This document shows, one piece after another, positions 13,298 through 25,200 of a stretch of DNA of 64,000 nt (position 1 is the first letter of the stretch; every line of letters starts with the position of its first letter). The notes below the pieces were generated by a model that saw nothing but the letters and a program-made list of their open reading frames with translations, was not told where the DNA came from and searched no databases. Where the stretch lies: NCBI GenBank assembly GCA_037447655.1, contig JBBHKE010001435.1:60001-124000 (forward strand). Direction: 5' to 3'. This DNA is from Zygnema cylindricum. Lineage: Eukaryota > Streptophyta > Zygnematophyceae > Zygnematales > Zygnemataceae. The translations under genes were made by a program, and so were the position numbers.

Positions 13298-16200
13298 CTG
13301 GGGAAGAAGAAAACAAAAAAAAAAAGTTACTGTCATAGGATTTTACAATTGGAGGGATTTTTATAGACATATGTATGTGCACGCATTCCAGAGGATTTTG
13401 TATTTGGAAGAATTTACATATAATAAAACTTATGCTGTGTATACACATCTCTTCTTTATCGGGAAAAGTGCAATCAGGAATGTGAGGAATATGACTCTTT
13501 CTTCCATTATCCTTTTTGTCCAATAAATGCATATCGCTGTCAGTTCTTGGTGATTCAAAAATCGACACATGACCCAGAAACTAATATTGGATAAGGCAAA
13601 GCATTTAGGCATTTTGACGTCCCCTATATTTTGGCATTGACAACAATCAACAGGAAAGAACATACAAATAAAAATTAGAACAAAACAAACAAACAAACAA
13701 ATAAACAAATAAACAAACAGTCAAACAAACCAAACCAACAAACCAACAAATCGACAAACCAACAACCAAATGATTAAAAAGTACTAGGTTATGTAAAACT
13801 TACCCAGTTGGCCAAAGTGGTCACATTGGGAATGTCGGGGTCGGTGGTCGTCTCCTCTTTGATGAGAGCGGAGCGAGCCGTAACGAGCTCAAAAGTACAA
13901 CTCCAAAACTGCAAAAAAGACAAACACAAGCGCCGTCATTGCCATGGAGAGGGAGAGGGAGAGAGAAAGGGGGAGGGATAGGGAAAGGGAGAGGGAGAGC
14001 GTGTTAGAATCGGCGATATTCAACTAATCGCTAGGGCGCCAAAGTGTTAACTATGGAAAATGGCCAAGCCGGGGATCGAACCCGGGACCTGTGCAAACCG
14101 TACACTAGCTCTACCAACTGAGCTACCCGGCCGATGTGTACGCAAGCGCCTAATACCGAATTTATACGGCAATTAGCGGCGCACTGGCGAACCAGCTTAC
14201 AGCGCGATACACACGTGTGGAGTCCAAAGTGGACAGTTCTCCAACAGAGCGGGGAGCGGGAGTGGAGGGAAGGGAGGGAAGGGGAAGGGAGGGGAGGGAA
14301 GAGGAGGGGAGGGAAGAGGAGGGGAGAGGAGGGAAGGGGAGAGGAGGGGAGGGGAGGGGAAGGGAGGGGTGGGGTGAGGAAGGAGGAGGGGGAGGGGGAG
14401 GCTGATGGGGAGGGCGAGAGGAAGGTGATGGGGAGGAGGGGGGGGGGGGGGGGTGGGGAAAGGGGGGGAGGGGAGGGGACGGGGACAGGGGGGGGGAACT
14501 CATCACTTCAATAACAAACACACGGATACTCAATTCCATTTTGAGAGAGAGAAGGTGTTTGTCACGATTGCCAAAGTATACTATTTACATGATGAGGAAA
14601 TAGTAGCTGACATGCCCACTAAGGCCTTACCTGCTCCCAAACTGATTTGTTGCAAGGAAGCGTGTGGGCTAAGTGACTGAGCTCCTAAAGGTTAAGGGAA
14701 TCTTAAGGGAAGTATTGTTTGGGAATATTTAGTTAGAACTTTAGTTAATTCAGTACTAGCTGTCAGAGTTGCCTTCAGGACGTAGAGTAGTTAAAGGCTT
14801 TGACCCAGAGCCGTTCTTTGATAGCTACACTGGTAGCTGTAGATTGTGATTCCATGGTAGACTGAGCAGTCATCTTCTCTAGCTTACTGTTTTAAATGAA
14901 TTTCCCAAATCCTATCTATATGAACGTATCCTCCAGTGGATTTTTTGCTGAAAATATCTTCAAAGCTAGCATCACTTTAGGTGCTAATTTTGACTTCCTC
15001 CCCTCCAATAGTCACCCAAAAATACCCTCTTAGCCGCTTCCCAGTCTCTTCCTATCGGGTTTTGTTTTAATCTTCACCTACTGCTGCTGCAATGTCTGTC
15101 CTAGCATAATTCTTAAAATACATCAGGTTTCCCATTACCCGTCTATAAGGAATCTCAGACATAAACTTTTCCTCCTTTGAAGTTAGACATTAATCTACCA
15201 CTGCAAATGACTCAGTCGCTTCCCCTTCCTTCCTGGCTAAATTTTATGGTAGTGGCACTCCTTTTGGCAATTGTTTTACCACAATTAGTTTCTAGTATAT
15301 TCCCTATTGCCTCTTTCTGTGTGAGTCTGATGATTCTCTGTTTCCTCTCTCTATCGACCTGGATTCCTAGGATATACTTGGCCTCCCCTCAATTTTTCAT
15401 TCTAAACTGTTGAGTTGAGAGACGCCTTAATCCTGCCTGCGCTTGTTTTGGACTTACTAATGATTAACAAGTCATCAAGAGAGGGTGGGGGGGATAGAGG
15501 AGGAGAGGGAGAGGGAGTGGTCATTTGCTCTTTGGATGAGCCAAAACCTACCCTTTTGTATCTACACCAATAACGGTAACCTGCGGTTGCAATGTGTCAA
15601 AAAAACGATGAACACGCAATAATAAGGGATTAAAGTACGATGCCAATGCGATTACAATGTCCTTAGAACTTGTTTAGAATATGATTTTAAATGTGATTAA
15701 GTGCGATTAATGCCATGAAAGGTTAAAATGAGACAAAAATGCTGACCTGTAAACATCACTCTTGGCAGTGACTTGAAAATTGGTGAAGTACTCGGGGTCG
15801 ATGTATCCGGGAGTTCCCGCGACTCGGGTGTTCATAGCGTCCTCCGTGGAGCCTGTGGGGTTATCCTTTAGAAGTCCAAAATCGGCCACTTTAGCCTGCA
15901 AAAACCACACATACAGATACAGCCAAAAAAAAAAAAAGGAACAAAAGGGAGAAAAAAAATAAAACGATTTCAGAATTATTTCTGTTAACTGTCAAGCTGT
16001 ACCGAGGAATTCGTGACAGGAGAAACGTTTTGATTTTTTTTCTGCCAGTCTGAAATCTGTCATTTTATTTTAGGTAAACTGTATTAACATAAAAACATTG
16101 GTCGTAACTCTCACGTATTCGAAGAAAGATTGTAAAATAAGATAAAAAAATTTACTTCATTAGCCTGCAGGAACACTGGATAAGAAAGGGTTGGAACTCT

Positions 16201-19200
16201 TCCAATCACTACTAAACCTGTAACAAATATTACAAAGAAACAGTTTTTTTCACAATCTGAAATCTTGCAGTTTAGCCTGCAGGACTCATGCCACTGCCTG
16301 ACAAATCGCATGCTTCATGTTTCAAATACGTGACATATGTCACATTGTGTGCCACAAATTTGAAATAAATACAGCAGAAATGTGGCACATGTACTACATG
16401 TGACAAATGTCGCAAAATCAAAATCAACGGCAATTAGAAGCTTCTGAAATCAAGAGGCTGCAAATATTATTTTGTTCAAGACATAACGCATACCAGTTAA
16501 TTCTTCTCCAGGATGGATCAAACAGACAGATTTTTTACAAAGTGACCTGAAAGGTTGATAGAGAGTAAGGGAAAAAAAAAACAGTGAAACTGTTAGCTGG
16601 TTTAAGTTTTTTTATTTTCTTAGGGTTTTTAGGGTTTATTATAAGGCAAGGTTTGAGGTCTTTGTACCGTGAAGTTTTCGTCGAGCAAAATGTTGTCTGA
16701 TTTTATGTCTCGATGGATAACTGGAGGTCTTGCAAATTTGTGCAAATAGAGAAGTCCTTCGGCAGCTCCAATAGCGATATCAAGTCGTTGCCCGAAACTC
16801 AGAGGTGGTTTGGACATGTCACCTGAAAAACATAGAAAAAAAAAGAGCAGAAAGGGCAGAGGGAATACTCTCCTTAACAGTCGTATAGGGAAAAAACAGC
16901 GTTCCCATTTCTAGGCAATGCAAGGTACCAGGAAAAGGGGAAAAATGAGGACATAGTTATGCCGTTCCAAATGTAATTTTGTACGGATGATCGGAAAAAA
17001 TGTGAATACAACATTTGCGTTTTTGCGCGTAAACAGTAAAACCTCACACATTTTTAGATTAGTAACTGTCCTTAATCCCGATGATGGGTATGTCAGAAAA
17101 TTCACTTATTTCACTTTCTTCCCTATGTTCTTTTCCTTCAGTCTCCTTTATAGAGGTGGTAAATATACCCCTAAATACCAGCTGTCAAGTTTCCGTGAAG
17201 TCCAATACACCTCTAAGACAAGAACATTCCTGACAGCATTCAATCACGCAAGAGGATTTCTTTTTTAATAATTATTTAAGTTATTTTATTACATTTCACA
17301 TATGCGTGTATACTCTTAAAAAATGGACGTTTGATATGGGGTTAGCATCCAACGACACACAACTTTTGACCACACGTCTCTATATATTTCAAAGTGTTTT
17401 TTTATGAAACTGTTTTTATATAAAACTAAGTTCCATGAGATCAATAGCAACTACCGCTGAGATTAGTCATGACAGCCAGGGATTTTCATTTAGCAGTAAG
17501 CTTCTGGTTCTTGAAAGACAATAGAGAGAAAGAACTTCTTCAAAGAATTATACTCTCTTCGATTTGTCCTTATATGTCTCATTCTGAATTTTTCTCCTTT
17601 CAATAATTTTAAAACGCAGTATTCATAACTAATGTTGACAACAAAAACGAGAACTAGGAGTTGTCAAAGCATCGATGGATATAAACGTAAAACGACGTGA
17701 TCAACATTGAACAATGATTTCCTGCTCTGGACTCTGTTTTCTAACAGATCATCGAAATTTCCCAGAAGGCGAAAAACACGAATGCAAGTTTCGCATATTA
17801 TTCTTACCTTCTTCAGGTCGCAATAAGCCCTTGAGACTGCCATTTTTCATGAACTCGTAGACCAAAATTTGCTCATTTCTTCTGTCACAAAAGCCGAGGA
17901 GTTTCACAATGTTGGCGTGGCTCATTTTCGAGATGATAGATACCTGAAAACACATGAAGTTCCTAAATTGTAAGCTTCTCCTGGAACTAAATCCACACAC
18001 TTTCTCATGCATTGCTAACTAAGGCGAATTTCAAAAGTTTTTTTTTTTCAGTATTACTAAGGATTTAATGATTTAATTTTGTAGATGATTTAATTTTACA
18101 TCAACAAGATGCCATGTAAATGTTTTTCCGATTATGCAAAACTATGACAAAAATAGGATTGATGTGATTTGGTTGCATGTTTTTTGATTTCATCTGCTAA
18201 GGAGAAGAATCACACTCATCAAAAGTCCTAATCTTTTCCTCCAGAAGGAGAACAATGGAAAAGAAAGGGCGGTGAAGAATGTTGTGGCGATTACCTCCTG
18301 CTCAAACTCTTGGAGCCCTTTCAAAGAGATAGTTTTGGCCCTTTTCACAGCCCAAATCTCTCCATTAGGCGCGACTCCCTTATAAACAAATCCATAGCCT
18401 CCAACACCTAACAAATTCTTCTCACTAAAGTCGTTGGTGGCTGTTCTGACTTCTGCCAAAGGAATTCCTTTAACAAAACCTTCTCCAACCTTAATTTCCA
18501 ACATAGTCTCACGATCATCTGTGTCATGAGGAAAACAACAATTAGCCATCCTAGATTTAATTAATGCAATCAATTAGGCATTCAAAAATTGAATCCCACA
18601 AACTTTAACAAGAATGTCCCAGCCGAGGCAGATTATGATGATTGAGACAAAAGAGATTCATGGGGGTTTGTTCATGCAGGAAAAGAATGAAAGGACCGAG
18701 GAAGAGGGAGAGGGATAGGGAAAAGGAGAGGGAGACGGAGAGTGAGAGAGAGTTGAAAAGAAAAATGGAAACAGAGAAAGATGGAGAGAGAGAGAGATAG
18801 AGAGAGATTGATGTATGGGTGTACTAGAATGGCATACTACGTACTAAATTAGGGAGCCGTAGCACTTTTTTTCTTTAAAATCAAGAGTAAGTTTTTCCTT
18901 CCCAGGCATAGTTGAACTTACAACTGTAGTACATGAATCCAGCCAATAGGATTGTTGTAAGGAGAAACACTCCCGCGACTACAGCAATGACTGCAATCAA
19001 CCACGGCTCAATCCCTACATACCAGAAAAAAAAGACATGATTGGATTAATCATCAACACATGTTTTTACGGAAAAAATCAGAATTTGCCCAAGAAGTTAA
19101 AACGCTTTTGTGCTGTACAGTCCATGTAAAATAGCATGATTCTTGTAGGACAAGAAAAAGCAGTTTTACTGCTAAAAAAACTATCAATCACAGGATGGTA

Positions 19201-22200
19201 AGTCCAACAATGTAAGAGTAGGTCGTTATTGAAGCATCTAGGTTTGACGTGGGAGAAGGATTAGATGTGGGAGAGGAAAAGAAAGGTAGAAGAATAATTA
19301 GCGTGACAATGGAGAGGGTGAGGGAAAGAAGGCGAGAGTGAAGGAAATGGCGAAGAGGAAAGGGGTAAGGAAGGCTGAGGAGAGAGAGTCAAAAGGAAAA
19401 GAAAAGAGTGTGGAGAGAAAATGGATTGCAAAGGCGGTTTCATTAGCATTTAAGGGCTCTAAACCGAAGATGACAGATGAAGGGACATAATCTACTGGGA
19501 TTTGTTTTTAAACAGGAAATGGTCTGGACTTTAAACAAAGAATTAAAGACCCGAGATTTGCACATAAGAAAACTCCAAGGACCCAACAATCTCGATCAAC
19601 ACGAACAAACTTAAGAAGTACAGGCATCGAACAGATGATGAGTTCTCTATAAACATTACACTACTTACGAATTCTAACAGGATCTCAAACCATGGGGCAG
19701 TTTCAGGTTGATACAAGGAAAATTATCCAATGAAGGTTGTCCATGTGGTCTACTTAGGTTTTGAGAGTGGAACAGATTTGACATTTGACTTTTAGTCCAT
19801 GGTTGAGCTTGTGGAGCTTTTTTTTATAGCACAACGGCAATAAACATCTATTCTGTACCTGACTTTTTGTTATTATAAATCGTTGTCGAGGATGGCGTAG
19901 GTGGAGGCGGAGGTGAAGGGGGAACTGCATATCATTTCAAAACAGGTGAGACAAATCAATATTTAAAAAGACCACGCAAAACAAGTTAGGCTCCATAAAT
20001 GCGCAGAGGACTTTGGTTTAGCAATAGAGCCTAGTCAACTTGTTAATCGGAGATGAATGTCCAAACAGCTGAAGGCTTATTTCAACATTTCATTTTAAGC
20101 ATATTATTGTGTTTGTGCCTAAGCACAAGATGATACAGGCATTAGTTGGGCTTGAAAAGAAAATGTCTCCAAACAGGCACAATCAGAAGCACAATAGTCA
20201 AGAGAAGAAGCGAGAACGTAAAGGAGGAGGGAAAGGAGAAGTTAAAAGGAAAAGGGAAAACAAGGGTAAATAGATTGGAGGGAAGAGAGGAGGGGAATAG
20301 GAAAGCAAGAAGATATGTGAGGGGAATAAGGGAGGGGAATAGGAAAGCAAGAAGAAGACAAGTACAAGAAAAGGGAAAAGTGAGGAAAGAGGAGCTCAGA
20401 GACTTACTAGGGACATAATCCACTGTCGCGAGTGTGCGAGTATAATCAAGGCTTCCAAGACCAGCTATGTCGGGCTTGGATGTCGTGGCTAAACTATCGG
20501 TAAGAAATTTCCGCACTTGTGAACTTGCTGCGTCCCGACCAGTTCCAAAGACTCGGATACTGAAGCTCAGAACGGGTGGAACCCCCGATATGGATGCTGA
20601 AGCCACGAAGACCTGATTATACAATTTCAATTTGCACATAAGTGGGGCATTAAATACTCATAACTTTGCAAATAGAGTACAACCCATAACAAACACAAGT
20701 TCTGTGAGTCTTGCCCTTTGAGAAACATCGTTACCAATAATCAACAGGCTTCTACCGAAAATGCTTCGGGAGACCCAAAATGTCACCTGCTTGCTACCAT
20801 CATTACGCATATTTCATAAACCAAATTCAGGGTATTTTCGAGTTGCTTCTGAAACATTTATAAAGGTGATCACATAGAAATATACTTTACACCATTGAAG
20901 GACTTGTGAAGTACATCTTGAGAATGTATGTTAGTGACCTGTTCGTGTTTTCTATTGCATATTTAAGGCCATTATGCAGTTTGTTTGCTTGTAGGCTCAA
21001 AATCATGAGACCATAAATTCGTAAAAAACAGACAAGACCAGAAGTAATCCAGTTTCAGATGAAACCATAAAATAAGAATTTGATAGCACGTAAACAAGTC
21101 AGAGCTTGTCTAAAAAGGTACCTTTCCAGCCATGTATACAGGTTATGCATAACTATACGTCCATTCTGAAAGTAGGGTTAAATTACGCTCAATTGTGACT
21201 ATGGAGTCAACGGTCTACTATTAAGAAATGATGAGGTTCCTCGTGCCAGCAAAATGCAGACAGCATTTATTAATACGGTTAATTTTTTAGTCATTGACAT
21301 CAATGTCAAAATGCAACCTGACTCAGCCAAGGATTTACTGAAAAAACCACACACTGGATCGTATAAAACATTTTATGTACAACTGTATAACACAGCAAAG
21401 AATTTAGAACTTTTTGCCTGTTTCCATTTTCTTTTTTTAACAGTCTATAGTAAATTTGGCAATATTTTCTGACAAAACGACAAGCTTTTCACGGTTTTAG
21501 GTAAGTTAAAAGTGTGCCATGTAGCTTTTGTAGAATGTGTATGAAACTTTTACTTTTTTATATACAATACACAGGCGCTTGCACCCAAAAACAAAAGCCC
21601 AGGAAAGCTGAAATCCTTTGTCATTTTGTATTGTAAATAGTACGGTACGGAAACGTATTGAATCCCATAGAGCATTGAAAATAACAAAGGCTCAAAATGG
21701 AAAACGGGCAACCTGGTATCCATACCTGAAACGGATCAAGTCCAGAATTGTCGGACAAAAACTTTGTCACATCTAAGATGGCTTTCTTAGAAATGTATGC
21801 CAGTTTCGTAGGAGAAAAACTGATCTGGAAGTTAAGGAACCCCGAGCAGACACACGAGGAATTCTGCTCATATATGTATGGGTTGTACTGGTTGTTGCCG
21901 AACTTGCACTCAGAGCACACAGCCAGAGCCTCATAGTTGTTAACAGTATTTCCACTGCCATTGCAATACTTCACGATACTATTGTCCTTAGAAGTTTCAC
22001 ACAAGGGATTGTCTGAAAGACTGCAAAACCAATAGCACCAAAAGAGAACCTTTATTAGCAAAAGTGATCTGATTGCCTCAGACAGAAAGAGTGCAATATT
22101 AGTGATTGGCATACAGCCATTCATAATTTTTCATGAACGCTACAAATTAGCGGTTCACTTGACCTTCGGAGAGATCCTGCCTCTAGAGGTTCTCAAGACA

Positions 22201-25200
22201 AACATTCGTGCACGAGAGAGAGTAGCTGCTTGTTTCGAATAAATTTTAGAGGCTTGAAGGCTTTAAAAAACTCTTTGAATTCATTTTGTATGAAAATGCT
22301 CTTCAAAATGACAAAAATGATTCAAATGTTCTAAAACGAGAGCAAACTACAAATTGATGCAATTGGAACAAGACAGAGCTGTCTAAATAATGAGATTTTT
22401 GCTTTGAACATTTTTAATTGTCTGCATAGTTTCTCATGAAAAAATGTGCATACTTCAGTTTCATATTTGTCACTGAATACATTCTTAAATTGAAATCCCC
22501 CACACTTCTGATTTGAGACAGTCAACTTATTATTTCAAAAGTATAGCCCCCTATATGTGTTTGAAATGGTTTCCCCCCTGAGTGAATGAATGTTGATTGT
22601 AAACTTGACTGTCATTGAATAAAATATTGACGTAACAAGTCAATTCCTACTTGCGACTTGACCCAGAACGAGATTCCGGACATGACCGACAAATGTATTT
22701 CAGTTCTTTATCGCAAGCAAAGAGAAAAACTGCAGCTTCCGGTAGACCTATGCAACAAGCAGACAGTCTGAAACTCACTGACAGGTCTCCGAGTTCACTT
22801 ACTCCAGTGTCACCCCAGAACTTAGATTAACCAGATTGACAGAATTCAAACTATTTCTCGCGAGGGAAATAAACTCAATACTGGTGCTATTGAGAACCGG
22901 TGCGAAGTTTCCGGACAGCTGATTCTCCTGTAAAAACCTGCAAATGTAAGGTCGGAGCGATTACCTATACAAGTTATATCGCATGTGAGAAACCAAATAA
23001 GCGTGCAGACAAAGCAATCTAACAGATGTTAAACAATTAACTCATGGTCGAAGCCTTTGTAAGCATGGCCTTATTTTCATCACTGCCACACACCTAAAAT
23101 CAATAGGGAGACCATATTGAGATTTCAAAAAACATGTGCCAGTTATGAATAAATTGTAGCATTTCTGTCAATTTTTTAGTACACTAAGCACCACAGTCAC
23201 GTGAAGAAGAATTGTTGCCAGAACAAAGAAGCAATCAGCAATATATTGGATTAAAATCAGCAGCAATCATCACATGATCTTTAATATTTAGTGATTTTCT
23301 GAATCAACAACGGAAGAAGAACCTGAAACATCCAACAGTAATTCAAAATGGTCACTACATCCGGGAAAAGTGTATATAACAGAAAACACACAATACTCAC
23401 ACTGCTTGAAGATTCTTAAATCTGTCAAAATAGGTTTTGCTGATGTTTCCATCGATAGAATTTGATTGGAGGCTCCTGTCACCAACCAAAAGCACTAACC
23501 AATCAGAGGAATGCTCAGAAATAATCAATGGACATTAGCTCATAGGACCAGTGGGCGTTTAAACACCCTTACAGAAGTATATTTTGCCTTATTTGTTTGC
23601 CTCAACTAGACCCATGCTGTAATGTACTACACTACATAGCTTGGCTACTTTCCGTTTGCCAAGCGCACCATCCGTTCACAAGTTGTGGGCTTGGGTGCGT
23701 TTAATCAGTTATATGTTGTCGATTCATTAACAAGTACCTATGATGCCATATCGTACTGTGCATCGAAACAAAACAAATAACGATCCTACGGCTCCTAAAA
23801 AAAATCACTATTGTTACAAGTGAACTCGACCAATAGGAACAAACTGAGGGATGTCACGACATCCCCCAAGATCCAGCGATCAATATTACGTACGCACATT
23901 CTCGTACGTCAAACCAAAGCCACACGTGTGGAAATTCCAGTATTTCAAAGTGTTGTGCAGTAAACGCACTTGTAATGTCGTGTAATTTCCACGTCCTAGA
24001 GTTCCCTAAGGTTAAAATCCACCATTGACAGTGACAATTTCTTGAGTGAACTATAATGGAGATAGTTTTTACAATGAGAATAGATTTTATTCAGTTTTTA
24101 CAATGAGAATAGATTTTATTCCACCGGAGAAGCATGCTCTAGTCTTGTAATAGTGACTTGAGAAAGTGATAGTGAGAGCCTGTTAAACTTCAGGCAATTT
24201 TATGCTTGAAGTCTAAATGATTATTCTCTAATTGCTTACACTTAATTCACTCCCTGAATGAGAGGTCAACAGCTATACCCAAACCAAATCGCTTCATTTG
24301 TCTCGGAATGTTAGAATAGCGATCAAGATGATGTTAAAAAGGATAATTGCCCATGAAATACTTAAGATAACAAAAAGGAAGTGGGGATAATGCATACGAC
24401 ATGCATTGATTTGTATGTTCAAAAGTTGGAGATATATCCAAAAAGGAACATTGGACCTCAGAATTTCAACCAGCTTCAAGAAGACAAAAAAAAATTATAC
24501 GTTGACACCTTTGCGCAATAAGTAGTGTACTCCATCCTTGTGAACGCTATTTTTGAGCGAGAAAGAGAAAGTCTTTTAGGACACTTTATGTTTGAAGTTC
24601 AGCGACTTCGATTCTATACATGTTTCAAGCTCATTTTACTCCGTGGATGGTCGACGGTTATAAACAAGTTTGAGGTTGATTATTGCTTCACATGTAAATA
24701 CCCAATTATGTTTAGCATAGCTTATTAAAAAGATTTTATGGAGCCTGTTTACATAATAATCGATGAATTCAAACGCCTCCATTGTTGAAACAGCATATAT
24801 AAAAATAATCATTAATATACCAAAACTGCAAAGAAACAAAACGAATGAAGCATTGATTCAATCAAAAGCAATAAAAAAGTGGATCTTTTCTAGTGAGATT
24901 TGATGTGCTTAATATTATTTGGCTTCGGTGAACAATGGAAAGGAATCAGCCAAAATCCTAAATGCAAAAACAACACCACATTTGCCCCAAGCAAGATGAG
25001 AAAATAAGAATTCGTATTCTTATGACATTCTTGCATAACATTTGTGAGGGTCTGGTTTTTTTTCCATTTGGGCTTCAAATTCTGTAAGAAACTTACAAAC
25101 AGACATAAGATTTCCAAGAATCAGAAAAACTAGCGATTTTCATAGTTTTTCCGTTTTAATCGTAAAAAAAGGTCAAACTTCATGTATTTTTTTGAACTTT

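Larger units (their letters stand above)
8273..13996. repeat. segmental duplication, copy B
   Basis: Direct repeat of 2364-7938, continuing after the 245-bp insertion into 14252 onward. It lies next to the rest of the minus-strand LRR-RLK, and its two kinase exons (12975-13297, 13804-13908) each carry a 1-nt deletion. Positions 8273-12974 hold no recognisable gene. Confidence 0.9.

Noticed and set aside
14134-14539. Gly/Glu/Arg and Pro/Ser-rich open frames
   Set aside because: Polypurine tract and the 245-bp element; no domain and no support.
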